Positions 46,101 to 53,877 of a stretch of 64,000 nucleotides of DNA are shown in pieces; positions within the stretch are counted from its first letter, which is position 1; each line of letters begins with the position of its first letter. A program made the position numbers and the translations under genes. Under the pieces are notes generated by a model. It did not search any database, was not told where the DNA came from, and saw nothing but the letters and a program-made list of their open reading frames with translations. Origin of the DNA: Streptomyces scopuliridis RB72 (GTDB lineage: Bacteria > Actinomycetota > Actinomycetes > Streptomycetales > Streptomycetaceae); assembly GCF_000718095.1 (NCBI RefSeq), contig NZ_JOEI01000004.1, forward strand, positions 62,001 through 126,000, given 5' to 3'.

Positions 46101-47463
46101 GGAGACCGGCCCCGGCAACTCGCCCGGCTCCGGCGCGCCCCGGCACATCTACGACGAGGCGAACGTCATGCTGGGCAAGACCGTCCAGGCGGGCAGCAAG
46201 ATCAGGCTCCAGAAGGACGCGGCCAACACCTCCACCTACGCGATCGACTTCATCAACCTGGAGCAGGTCACGCAGATCGCCAACCCGGACCCGGCCACGT
46301 ACACCGTGCCGGCCGGATTCACCCACCAGGACGTGCAGAACGCCCTGGACCGGGTGCGGATGGACACCACGGGGAAGCTGGTCGGCGTCTATCTGCTGCC
46401 CGGTGACTACCAGACGTCCAGCAAGTTCCAGGTGTACGGGAAGCCGGTGAAGGTCGTCGGCGCCGGTCCCTGGTACACCAGGTTCCATGCCCCGGCGGCG
46501 CAGGAGAACACCGATATCGGCTTCCGCGCGGAGGCCGCGGCGAAGGGCTCGTCCTTCACCGGCTTCGCGTACTTCGGCAACTACACCTCGCGTATCGACG
46601 GTCCGGGCAAGGTGTTCGACTTCTCGAATGTCTCCGACATCGTGATCGACAACATCTGGAACGAGCACATGGTCTGCCTCTACTGGGGCGCCAACACGGA
46701 CAGCATCACGATCAAGAACTCCCGGATCCGCAACATGTTCGCCGACGGCATCAACATGACCAACGGCAGCACGGACAACCATGTCGTCAACAACGATGCG
46801 CGGGCCACGGGCGACGACAGCTTCGCGCTGTTCTCGGCGATCGACGCCGGGGGCTCGGACATGAAGAACAACGTCTACGAGAACCTGACCTCGATCCTCA
46901 CCTGGCGAGCGGCGGGTGTGGCCGTCTACGGCGGCTACAACAACACCTTCCGCAACATCCATATCGCGGACACGCTCGTGTACTCGGGCATCACGGTCAG
47001 CTCGCTGGACTTCGGATATCCGATGAACGGCTTCGGGACCGATCCGACGACGATCGAGAACGTGTCGATCGTCCGGGCCGGCGGCCACTTCTGGGGAGCG
47101 CAGACCTTCCCGGGGATCTGGCTGTTCTCGGCGTCCAAGGTGTTCCAGGGGATCCGGATCAACAATGTCGACATCGTCGATCCGACCTACAGCGGCATCA
47201 TGTTCCAGACCAACTACGTGGGCGGTCAGCCGCAGTTCCCGATCAAGGACACCATCCTCAGCGACATCTCGATCTCCGGGGCGCGCAAGAGCGGTGACGC
47301 GTTCGACGCCAAGTCCGGCTTCGGGCTGTGGGCCAACGAGATGCCGGAGGCGGGTCAGGGCCCGGCCGTCGGTGAGGTCACCTTCAACGGTCTGACGCTC
47401 AACAACAACGCCCTGGACGTGAAGAACACCACGCCCAACTTCAAGATCAACATCAACCCGTAG
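43174..47463 (+). CDS. Secreted multidomain alpha-1,3-glucanase (GH87-type) with discoidin, FN3, CARDB and CBM domains
   Basis: A 1,429-residue secreted enzyme. Signal peptide 1-32 (RRRWRVLSAAIATSLLMIG, ending AAAA). Then two F5/8 type C (discoidin) domains (33-170, 172-308), two nearly identical FN3 domains (313-494), a third discoidin domain (500-640), two CARDB domains (645-745, 752-862), a CBM6/35-type domain (875-1030, YEAEDGT) and a right-handed beta-helix (1042-1429). In the helix Asp1191 (ADGIN) and Asp1214-Asp1215 (TGDDSFAL) have the spacing of the three catalytic Asp of GH87 alpha-1,3-glucanases, and LTWRAAG and YSGITVSSLDFGYP are also as I recall for that family. Substrates would be fungal wall alpha-1,3-glucan or nigeran; mycodextranase activity is possible. 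Confidence 0.82.
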   Translation: MRSLRRRWRVLSAAIATSLLMIGWPSMTAAAADGPNIAAGRTAAASATSGDGTARNVTDGDQSTYWEGDGKKFPQWVQTDLGSSKRVDQVVLKLPAGWESRKQTLSLQGSADGTSFSTLKSSATYSFRKGAGNKVTVSFPATKARFVRANITGNTAGKKAQLSELEVHTAAAASVNLALGRTLTASSFTEVYGPGNANDGNKASYWESRNNAFPQWIQADLGSSVRVNQVVLRLPDGWGARDQTLKIQGSENNSAFTDLTASKAYTFNAAGGQAVTIPFDAVTTRYVRVLITANTGQPGGQLSELEIYGPETGDTQAPTAPTELAYTEPVTGQIKLTWKASTDNTGVTGYDIYANNELRTSVAGDVTTFTDTQPTGTTVAYYVRAKDAAGNVSGNSNTVTRQGDSGDTQAPTTPANLAFTEPSSGQIKLTWGASTDNTGVTGYEIYANNALRQTVAGDVTTYTDTQPVGTTVSYYVRAKDAAGNRSGNSNTVTRNGSSGSASNLAVGKPISASSVIHTFVAENANDNSVTTYWEGAGGSYPNTLTVKLGANADTQSVVVKLNPDSSWGARTQNIQVLGREQSASGLTSLVAAKDYAFSPASGNAVTIPVSARVADVQLKFTSNTGSGAGQVAEFQVLGEPAPNPDLQVTAVSAAPAAPVESDPITLSATVRNSGAVAAPASTVEFQLGGSKAATASVGALAAGASATVTADIGPRDAGSYQLGAVADPANLIIEQNETNNSYTSPTALVVRPVSSSDLVAATVSTSPSSPSAGDTVTFSVAVKNQGTVASAAGAHGITLSLLDSKGATVKTLTGAYNGTIAAGATTPPVGLGTWAAANGSYTVKVVLADDANELPVKRANNTSTQPLFVGRGANMPYDMYEAEDGTTGGGAQVVGPNRTVGDVAGEASGRKAVTLNNTGNYVEFTTRASTNTLVTRFSIPDSAGGGGINSTLNIYVDGTFLKAIDLTSKYAWLYGAETGPGNSPGSGAPRHIYDEANVMLGKTVQAGSKIRLQKDAANTSTYAIDFINLEQVTQIANPDPATYTVPAGFTHQDVQNALDRVRMDTTGKLVGVYLLPGDYQTSSKFQVYGKPVKVVGAGPWYTRFHAPAAQENTDIGFRAEAAAKGSSFTGFAYFGNYTSRIDGPGKVFDFSNVSDIVIDNIWNEHMVCLYWGANTDSITIKNSRIRNMFADGINMTNGSTDNHVVNNDARATGDDSFALFSAIDAGGSDMKNNVYENLTSILTWRAAGVAVYGGYNNTFRNIHIADTLVYSGITVSSLDFGYPMNGFGTDPTTIENVSIVRAGGHFWGAQTFPGIWLFSASKVFQGIRINNVDIVDPTYSGIMFQTNYVGGQPQFPIKDTILSDISISGARKSGDAFDAKSGFGLWANEMPEAGQGPAVGEVTFNGLTLNNNALDVKNTTPNFKININP
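44110..44655 (+). repeat. Recent duplication of an FN3-encoding unit (2 x 279 bp)
   Basis: The two fibronectin type III units start with nearly the same GGTGACAC sequence, 279 bp (93 codons) apart, and remain highly similar throughout (for example STDNTGVTGY and YYVRAKDAAGN in both). This points to recent in-frame tandem duplication inside the gene. Confidence 0.75.
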
Positions 47464-47565
47464 GAGGGGGCGCAGGGCCCCGCGGGCCGTAGTGTGGTGC
47501 CGGCCGGTCGTCTCCGGCCGGCACCTCGCTCCACCGGCCCCTTTACGCCCGGATTACGCTCTCAA

Positions 47566-47599
47566 GCAAGTAGCTTGCATCCCTTGCGATAGTCTTGCG
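47566..47599 (+). promoter_or_regulatory. Candidate autoregulatory operator of the LacI-family gene
   Basis: GCAAGTAGCTTGC forms an inverted repeat and is followed by two further CTTGCG units at 47583 and 47594. Direct repeats of CTTGC-type sequence are known for the related Streptomyces regulator MalR. The sites cover a GATAGT -10-like box just before the ATG, so binding would block transcription. Confidence 0.6.
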
Positions 47600-47602
47600 T
47601 GT

Positions 47603-48613
47603 ATGACGCGACGACTTGCTCAGGTGGCGAAGAAGGTTGGGGTCAGCGAGGCCACGGTCAGCCGGGTACTCAATGGCAAGCCCGGGGTCTCGCAGGCCAC
47701 GCGCCAGTCGGTGCTGACCGCGCTGGACGTCCTGGGCTACGAGCGGCCGACGCAGCTGCGCGGCGAGCGCGCCCGGCTCGTCGGTCTGGTGCTGCCGGAG
47801 TTGCAGAACCCCATCTTCCCGGCGTTCGCCGAAGTGATCGGCGGGGCGCTGGCCCAGCAAGGACTGACGCCTGTGCTGTGCACGCAGACGAAGGGCGGCG
47901 TCTCCGAGGCGGACTATGTGGAACTGCTGCTTCAGCAGCAGGTCTCCGGGGTGGTCTTCGCCGGCGGGCTGTTCGCACAGGCGGACGCCCCGCACGACCA
48001 CTACCGGCTGCTCGCCGAGCGCAAGATCCCGGTCGTCCTGATCAACGCGCCGATCGAGAATCTCGACTTCCCCTGTATCTCCTGCGACGACGCCGTGGCC
48101 GTCGAGCAGGCGTGGCGCCATCTCGCCTCGCTCGGCCACGAGCGCATCGGTCTCGTCCTCGGCCCGTCGGACCATGTGCCCTCCCGGCGCAAGCTCGCGG
48201 CGGCGCTGGCGGCGGCGAAGGCGGCCCGGGTGAAGCTTCCCGACGAGTGCGTCGAGCGGACCATGTTCTCGCTGGAGGGCGGGCACGCGGCGGCGTCCCG
48301 GCTGCTGGACCGGGGGGTCACGGGCATCATCTGCGCGAGCGACCCGCTGGCGCTCGGTGCGGTACGGGCCGCCCGCAGGCGGGGTCTCGACGTACCGCGC
48401 GAGGTGTCCGTCGTCGGCTTCGACGACTCCGCTTTCATGAACTGCACCGAGCCGCCGCTGACCACCGTCCGGCAGCCCATCGAGGCCATGGGACGGGCGG
48501 CCGTCGAGATGCTGAGCGCCCAGATCCAGGGCGGCGCGGTGCCGCCCGGTGAGCTGCTGTTCGAGCCGGAGCTGGTGGTACGAGGTTCCACGGCGCAGGC
48601 CCCGCGCGCCTGA
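47603..48613 (+). CDS. LacI-family transcriptional regulator (MalR-like)
   Basis: A 336-residue repressor. The helix-turn-helix and hinge are at residues 1-60 (RLAQVAKKVGVSEATVSRVLNGKPGVS and LDVLGYERP), followed by a periplasmic-binding-protein-like sugar domain (VGLVLPELQNPIFPAFAEVIGGALAQQG onward). It resembles Streptomyces MalR/Reg1 but is a different member. The ATG is very close to a -10-like sequence, suggesting a leaderless mRNA. It lies between the secreted glucanase and the sugar importer, and a local role as repressor relieved by an oligosaccharide inducer is the simplest view. Confidence 0.9.
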   Translation: MTRRLAQVAKKVGVSEATVSRVLNGKPGVSQATRQSVLTALDVLGYERPTQLRGERARLVGLVLPELQNPIFPAFAEVIGGALAQQGLTPVLCTQTKGGVSEADYVELLLQQQVSGVVFAGGLFAQADAPHDHYRLLAERKIPVVLINAPIENLDFPCISCDDAVAVEQAWRHLASLGHERIGLVLGPSDHVPSRRKLAAALAAAKAARVKLPDECVERTMFSLEGGHAAASRLLDRGVTGIICASDPLALGAVRAARRRGLDVPREVSVVGFDDSAFMNCTEPPLTTVRQPIEAMGRAAVEMLSAQIQGGAVPPGELLFEPELVVRGSTAQAPRA

Positions 48614-48669
48614 CGGGCGGGCACGTCGGGCGGCACGACAGCACGACAGCACGACGGCAGGCAGGATCC

Positions 48670-48700
48670 GGGCCCCGCACGCGAACAGCGTGCGGGGCCC
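48670..48700 (+). terminator. Terminator after the LacI-family gene
   Basis: A perfect 13-bp stem (GGGCCCCGCACGC and GCGTGCGGGGCCC) with a five-base loop. Confidence 0.8.
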
Positions 48701-48759
48701 GCCGCGTTGCGGGGCCGTTCCGCATACAGATGACCGGACATGCGCACCAACTGTCAAGT

Positions 48760-48788
48760 ATTTGCGAAATCGGGGCGACATATTGCGG
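48760..48788 (+). promoter_or_regulatory. TTGCG half-sites upstream of the sugar-binding protein gene
   Basis: ATTTGCGAAAT is followed 22 bp later by a second TTGCGG. The same core occurs before the regulator and the glucanase, so this is a candidate operator of the importer operon. Confidence 0.45.
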
Positions 48789-48875
48789 ACATCCGTAGTT
48801 GGTGGTTGAGTGAGCGCCGCCACACAGCGAGCAGCTGTGGGTTTCCCACGCTCCTGCCCAAGAGGGGTCCCACCG

Positions 48876-50225
48876 ATGAGAAGTTCCGGGTTCCGCCGCA
48901 CCTGCACCGCCGCCATAGCCTCCGCGCTCGCCCTCACTGGTCTGGCCGCGTGCGGCTCGGGCGGTGAGGACACCGCCGGGGGCAAGACGCGTATCACCGT
49001 GAACTGCATGCCGCCGAAGAGCGCCAAGATCGACCGGCAGAACTTCGAGGACGACATCAAGACGTTCGAGAAGGCCAACCCGGACATCGACGTCGTCGGC
49101 CACGACGCCTTCCCCTGCCAGGACCCGAAGACCTTCGACGCGAAGCTCGCCGGCGGTCAGATGGAGGACGTCTTCTACACGTACTTCACGGACGCCACGC
49201 ACGTCGTCGACATCAACCAGGCGGCGGACATCACCTCGTACGTGAAGGAGATGAAGGGCTACAGCGACATCCAGCAGTCGCTGCGCGACGTCTACACCGT
49301 CGACGGCAAGGTCTACGGCGTCCCGCGCACGAACTACTCGATGGGCCTCCTCTACAACAAGAAGCTCTTCCAGCAGGCCGGCCTCGACCCCGCCAAGCCG
49401 CCGGCCACCTGGGAAGAGGTCCGCGCCGCCGCCAAGAAGATCGCGGGACTCGGCAAGGGCTATGTGGGATACGCCGATTACAGCGCGCAGAACCAGGGCG
49501 GCTGGCACTTCACCGCCGAGATCTACTCGCAGGGCGGCGATGTCGTCACGGCAGACGGCAAGAAGGGGAGCGTCGACACCCCCGAGGGCAAGGCCGTCCT
49601 GCAGAACCTCAAGGACATGCGCTGGACCGACAACTCCATGGGGACCAAGCAGCTCCTGATCCTCAACGACGTCCAGCAGATGATGGGCTCCGGCAAGCTC
49701 GGCATGTACATCTCCGCGCCGGACAACGTGCCGATCCTGGTCAAGGAGAAGGGCGGCAAGTACGAGGACCTCGCGCTCGCCCCGATGCCCGGCGGCAAGG
49801 GCACGCTCATCGGCGGCGACGGCTACATGTTCAGCAAGAAGGCCTCGCCCGAGCAGATCAGGGCCGGCCTGAAGTGGCTGGAGTTCCAGACGAACGCCCC
49901 GGGCACCGGGCTCAACAACTGGAAGCGCGCCGCCGATCTGAAGGCCCCCGTCGGTCTCCCCGAGCCCCGGCTGTGGACCGGCGCCACGGACGCCAAGGAC
50001 CAGGAGCTCAAGAAGCAGTACGCCAACGTCCCGGTCGAGAACTACCAGGCGTTCCTGGACGGCAGCCAGCAGCTCACCGCGAAGCTGGAGCCGCCGAAGG
50101 CTCAGCAGATCTACTCGGTCCTCGACGGAGCGGTCTCCTCGGTCCTCACCAAGAAGGACGCCGACATCGACGGTCTCCTGAAGGACGCGCAGTCCAAGAT
50201 CGACGGAATCCTGGCGCGAGGCTGA
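48876..50225 (+). CDS. Sugar ABC transporter, substrate-binding lipoprotein
   Basis: A 449-residue extracellular solute-binding protein (family 1). The signal peptide ends in the lipobox LAAC, with Cys26 as lipidation site. The mature protein has the maltose-binding-protein type arrangement, with DVVGHDAFPCQDPKTFDAKLAGGQMEDVF near residue 70 and VYGVPRTNYSMGLLYNKKLFQQAG near 148. The ATG is favoured because the signal peptide starts there; the upstream frame is open but not signal-like. It is first of an operon with two permeases and a GH13 enzyme. No ATPase gene is present, so it probably uses the shared MsiK-type ATPase, as other Streptomyces sugar importers do. Confidence 0.9.
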   Translation: MRSSGFRRTCTAAIASALALTGLAACGSGGEDTAGGKTRITVNCMPPKSAKIDRQNFEDDIKTFEKANPDIDVVGHDAFPCQDPKTFDAKLAGGQMEDVFYTYFTDATHVVDINQAADITSYVKEMKGYSDIQQSLRDVYTVDGKVYGVPRTNYSMGLLYNKKLFQQAGLDPAKPPATWEEVRAAAKKIAGLGKGYVGYADYSAQNQGGWHFTAEIYSQGGDVVTADGKKGSVDTPEGKAVLQNLKDMRWTDNSMGTKQLLILNDVQQMMGSGKLGMYISAPDNVPILVKEKGGKYEDLALAPMPGGKGTLIGGDGYMFSKKASPEQIRAGLKWLEFQTNAPGTGLNNWKRAADLKAPVGLPEPRLWTGATDAKDQELKKQYANVPVENYQAFLDGSQQLTAKLEPPKAQQIYSVLDGAVSSVLTKKDADIDGLLKDAQSKIDGILARG

Positions 50226-50232
50226 CGCGTCG

Positions 50233-51189
50233 ATGAAGACTGCCCAGGCCCCCCACCGGTCCGCCGCCGCGCCGCCCGCCACCCCGGGGCCGCGCCCGGC
50301 GGGCCGCGCCGCCGCGGCCCCTCTCCGCCGCAGGCTGTCCCATCAGGCGCGCGCCTACGGGTTCCTGCTCGGCGGCCTCATCTGCTTCGCGCTGTTCTCC
50401 TGGTACCCGGCGATCCGCGCGGTGATCATCGCCTTCCAGAAGTACACCCCCGGATCGGCTCCGGAGTGGGTCGGGACCGCCAACTTCACCCATGTCTTCG
50501 ACGACCCCGAGTTCGGGGCGGCCTGGCGCAACACGCTCACCTTCACCCTGATCGCCCTGCTCATCGGCTTCGCGGTCCCGTTCGTGATGGCGCTCGTCCT
50601 CAACGAACTGCGCCACGCGAAGGCGTTCTTCCGGGTGGTCGTCTATCTCCCGGTGATGATCCCGCCGGTGGTCAGCGCCCTGCTGTGGAAGTGGTTCTAC
50701 GACCCGGGCGCCGGTCTCGCCAACGAGGCGCTGCGCTTCCTCCACCTGCCCACCTCGAACTGGACCAACGGCGCGGACACCGCGCTCCTCTCCCTCGTCA
50801 TCGTCGCGACCTGGGCGAACATGGGCGGCACGGTCCTGATCTATCTCGCCGCGCTCCAGGGCATCCCGGGGGAGCTGTACGAGGCCGCGGAGCTGGACGG
50901 CGCCAACATCTGGCAGCGCGTGCGCCATGTGACCGTCCCGCAGACCCGCTTCATCATCCTGATGCTGATGCTGCTCCAGATCATCGCCACGATGCAGGTG
51001 TTCACGGAGCCCTTCGTGATCACCGGCGGCGGACCGGAGAACTCCACCGTCACGATCCTCTATCTCATCTACAAGTACGCGTTCCTCTACAACGACTTCG
51101 GCGGGGCCTGCGCCCTGAGCGTGATGCTGCTGATCGTGCTCAGCCTCTTCTCCGCCCTCTATCTGCGGCTCACCCGCACCGACGACTGA
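50233..51189 (+). CDS. Sugar ABC transporter permease (MalF-like)
   Basis: A 318-residue permease with a basic, Ala/Pro-rich cytoplasmic N-terminus (about 40 residues) and six membrane segments. The EAA loop that contacts the ATPase is AAELDGANIWQRVRHVTVPQ near residue 220. It starts seven bases after the binding protein stop and is clearly cotranscribed. It forms the channel with the next gene product. Confidence 0.93.
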   Translation: MKTAQAPHRSAAAPPATPGPRPAGRAAAAPLRRRLSHQARAYGFLLGGLICFALFSWYPAIRAVIIAFQKYTPGSAPEWVGTANFTHVFDDPEFGAAWRNTLTFTLIALLIGFAVPFVMALVLNELRHAKAFFRVVVYLPVMIPPVVSALLWKWFYDPGAGLANEALRFLHLPTSNWTNGADTALLSLVIVATWANMGGTVLIYLAALQGIPGELYEAAELDGANIWQRVRHVTVPQTRFIILMLMLLQIIATMQVFTEPFVITGGGPENSTVTILYLIYKYAFLYNDFGGACALSVMLLIVLSLFSALYLRLTRTDD

Positions 51190-51205
51190 GAGAGGAGCGC
51201 GGCGC

Positions 51206-52126
51206 ATGATCCGACGTACCCCGGCCGTAGGCACCCCCGCTGTACGCACCCCGGCCGTACGCACCCTCGTCTCCCCGCTCGCGCTCGCGAGCACCCGGGG
51301 CAGGACGCTCTACTGGATCGTCTTCGGCGGTGTCGTCCTCGCGTTCGTCCTGGCCTTCCTGTTCCCCGTGTACTGGATGGCCTCCGGGGCCATGAAGTCC
51401 CCGGACGAACTGGTGCGGACGCCGCCGACGCTGGTTCCCGGCACCTGGCATCTCAGCGCCTACACCGATGCCTGGGACCTGATGCAGCTGCCCACGCATC
51501 TGTGGAACACCGTGGTCCAGGCCACCGGTGCCTGGGTCCTCCAGCTCGTCTTCTGTACGGCGGCGGCCTACGCCCTGTCGAAACTGAGGCCGGCGTTCGG
51601 GAAGGTGATCCTGGGCGGCATCCTCGCCACCCTGATGGTCCCCGCCCAGGCGCTGCTCGTACCGAAGTACCTGACCATCGCCGATCTGCCGCTGATCCAC
51701 ACCAGCCTGCTCAACGACCCGCTGGGGATCTGGCTGCCGGCCGTGGCCAACGCGTTCAACCTCTATCTGCTGAAGCGGTTCTTCGACCAGATCCCGCGCG
51801 ATGTGCTGGAGGCGGCGGAGATCGACGGCGCGGGAAAGCTCCGTACCCTCTGGTCGATCCTGCTGCCCATGTCACGGCCGGTGCTCGGCGTGGTCTCCAT
51901 CTTCGCGCTGGTCGCCGTCTGGCAGGACTTCCTCTGGCCGCTGATGGTCTTCTCGGACACCGGCAAACAACCCATCAGCGTCGCGCTGGTCCAGCTGTCG
52001 CAGAACATCCCGCTGTCGGTACTCATCGCCGCCATGGTGATCGCCAGTATCCCGATGGTCCTGATGTTCCTGGTGTTCCAGCGCCACATCATCGCCGGCA
52101 TCAGCACCGGCAGCACCAAGGGCTGA
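51206..52126 (+). CDS. Sugar ABC transporter permease (MalG-like)
   Basis: A 306-residue permease with six membrane segments and the EAA loop LEAAEIDGAGKLRTLWSILLP near residue 195. The N-terminus contains short tandem repeats (TPAVGTPAVRTPAVRT) encoded by a repeated 12-base unit, which looks like slippage. AGAGGAGC precedes the ATG. It follows the first permease by 16 bp, in the usual MalF-MalG order. Confidence 0.93.
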   Translation: MIRRTPAVGTPAVRTPAVRTLVSPLALASTRGRTLYWIVFGGVVLAFVLAFLFPVYWMASGAMKSPDELVRTPPTLVPGTWHLSAYTDAWDLMQLPTHLWNTVVQATGAWVLQLVFCTAAAYALSKLRPAFGKVILGGILATLMVPAQALLVPKYLTIADLPLIHTSLLNDPLGIWLPAVANAFNLYLLKRFFDQIPRDVLEAAEIDGAGKLRTLWSILLPMSRPVLGVVSIFALVAVWQDFLWPLMVFSDTGKQPISVALVQLSQNIPLSVLIAAMVIASIPMVLMFLVFQRHIIAGISTGSTKG

Positions 52127-52164
52127 CCAGGACCCCAGGGCCGAACATCGTGAAAGGAAGTCGT

Positions 52165-53769
52165 ATGGAAGGCAGCCCTCTGGCGCCCGCCGACACGCAT
52201 TGGTGGCGGGACGCCGCCATCTACCAGATCTATGTACGCAGCTTCGCCGACGGTGACGGAGACGGCACCGGAGATCTCGCGGGCGTACGGGCGAGGCTGC
52301 CGTATCTCGTGCAGCTCGGGGTGGACGCCATCTGGTTCACCCCCTGGTATCTCTCGCCCCTCGCCGACGGCGGCTATGACGTGGCGGACTACCGCGCCAT
52401 CGACCCCGCCTTCGGCACCCTCGCCGAGGCCGAGAAGCTCATCGCCGAGGCGCGTGAACTGGGTATCCGTACGATCATCGACGTCGTCCCCAACCATGTC
52501 TCCGACCAGCACGCCTGGTTCAAGGCCGCGCTGGCCGCCGGCTCCGGCAGCCCCGAGCGCGAACTGTTCCACTTCAGACCCGGGCGCGGCGAGAACGGTG
52601 AGATCCCGCCGAACGACTGGATCTCCGAATTCGGCGGCACGCCCTGGACCCGGCTGGACGACGGCGAGTGGTACCTCCATCTCTTCGCCACCGAGCAGCC
52701 CGACCTCAACTGGGCCCATCCCGCGGTGCGCCGGGAGCACGAGGACGTGCTGCGCTTCTGGTTCGAGCGGGGCGTCGCGGGCGTACGGATCGACTCGGCC
52801 GCGCTGCTCGCCAAGGACCCGGCGCTGCCGGACTTCACCGCGGGCCGCGACCCGCATCCCTATGTCGACCTCGATGAACTGCACGACATCTACCGCTCCT
52901 GGCGCGCCATCGCCGATGAGTACGACGCCATCTTCGTCGGCGAGGTCTGGCTGCCCGACACCGAGCGGTTCGTGCGCTATCTGCGCCCGGACGAGCTGCA
53001 CACGGCGTTCAACTTCACCTTCCTGGCCTGTCCCTGGGACGCGGATCTGCTGCGGACCGCGATCGACGAGACGGTCGCCGAGCACGCGCCCGTCGGCGCC
53101 CCGGCCACCTGGGTGCTCTGCAACCACGATGTGACCCGCACGGTCACCCGGTACGGGCGGGAGGCCAGCGGCTTCGACTTCGCGGCCAAGGCGTTCGGCA
53201 CCCCGACGGACACGGAACTCGGCACCCGTCGGGCGCGCGCCGCCGCGCTGCTCTCGCTGGCGCTCCCCGGCGCCGTCTACCTCTACCAGGGCGAGGAACT
53301 GGGGCTGCCCGAGGCGGAGATACCGCGCGACCGGATCCAGGACCCGATGCACTTCCGCTCCGGCGGCACGGACCCGGGGCGTGACGGCTGCCGGGTGCCA
53401 CTGCCCTGGACGGCGGACGCGCCGTACGCGGGGTTCGGCTCGGAGACCGAACCGTGGCTGCCGCAGCCGGAGTCATGGGCCTCGTACGCCGCGGATCTCC
53501 AGGGCACCGATCCGGCGTCGATGCTCGCCCTCTACCGCGAGGCCCTGCGGCTGCGCCGTACGGAACAGGGCTTCGGGGACGGGCCGATGAGCTGGCTGGA
53601 GGCCGCTCCCGGGGTGCTGTCCTTCGCCCGTACCGACGGTCTGGTCTGTGTCGTCAACCTCGCGGAGGAACCGGCGGAACTCCCCGCCCACACACGTGTC
53701 CTGCTCACCAGCGGCCCGTTGGACGACGGGCGCCTCCCCAGGGACACGGCGGCCTGGCTGCGGAGCTGA
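52165..53769 (+). CDS. GH13 alpha-glucosidase
   Basis: A 534-residue cytoplasmic GH13 enzyme that cleaves alpha-glucosidic bonds of imported oligosaccharides. Conserved regions: DVVPNH (106-111), nucleophile Asp210 in GVRID, acid/base Glu260 in FVGEVW, and NHD (320-322). The N-terminal WWRDAAIYQIYVRSFADGDGDGTGDL is typical of the oligo-1,6-glucosidase/alpha-glucosidase subgroup. No signal peptide. AAAGGAAG lies just before the ATG. As last gene of the importer operon it should release glucose; in this context cleavage of alpha-1,3 bonds (nigero-oligosaccharides) is plausible, but linkage preference cannot be read from sequence. Confidence 0.9.
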   Translation: MEGSPLAPADTHWWRDAAIYQIYVRSFADGDGDGTGDLAGVRARLPYLVQLGVDAIWFTPWYLSPLADGGYDVADYRAIDPAFGTLAEAEKLIAEARELGIRTIIDVVPNHVSDQHAWFKAALAAGSGSPERELFHFRPGRGENGEIPPNDWISEFGGTPWTRLDDGEWYLHLFATEQPDLNWAHPAVRREHEDVLRFWFERGVAGVRIDSAALLAKDPALPDFTAGRDPHPYVDLDELHDIYRSWRAIADEYDAIFVGEVWLPDTERFVRYLRPDELHTAFNFTFLACPWDADLLRTAIDETVAEHAPVGAPATWVLCNHDVTRTVTRYGREASGFDFAAKAFGTPTDTELGTRRARAAALLSLALPGAVYLYQGEELGLPEAEIPRDRIQDPMHFRSGGTDPGRDGCRVPLPWTADAPYAGFGSETEPWLPQPESWASYAADLQGTDPASMLALYREALRLRRTEQGFGDGPMSWLEAAPGVLSFARTDGLVCVVNLAEEPAELPAHTRVLLTSGPLDDGRLPRDTAAWLRS

Positions 53770-53813
53770 GTCGCCAGGCACCCGCCATGGCCGTGCCGTA
53801 ATGCCTCCGTCAA

Positions 53814-53877
53814 GGCCCCCCGTCCGCTCCGTTCGGATCCGTCCCGCTCAGGGCAGATCCCTGGGCGGACGGGGGCC
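53814..53877. terminator. Possible bidirectional terminator between GH13 and citrate synthase genes
   Basis: GGCCCCCCGTCCGC pairs with GCGGACGGGGGCC (one bulge) over a 37-base loop. The right arm overlaps the 3' end of the minus-strand gene. Confidence 0.5.

Noticed and set aside
43174..47463. The secreted beta-helix protein as a pectate lyase
   Set aside because: The fold is shared, but the ADGIN and TGDDSFAL motifs with catalytic Asp spacing and the sugar-importer/GH13 context fit GH87 alpha-1,3-glucanase better.
51212..51267. Short repeats in the MalG-like gene considered as CRISPR or iteron
   Set aside because: They are 12-base in-frame units coding TPAVRT-type sequence at a protein N-terminus; there are no spacers and no Cas genes.
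42854..53769. The alpha-glucan block as an integrative element
   Set aside because: No integrase, tRNA attachment site, flanking direct repeat or transposase was seen; it is better called an accessory locus of unknown route.
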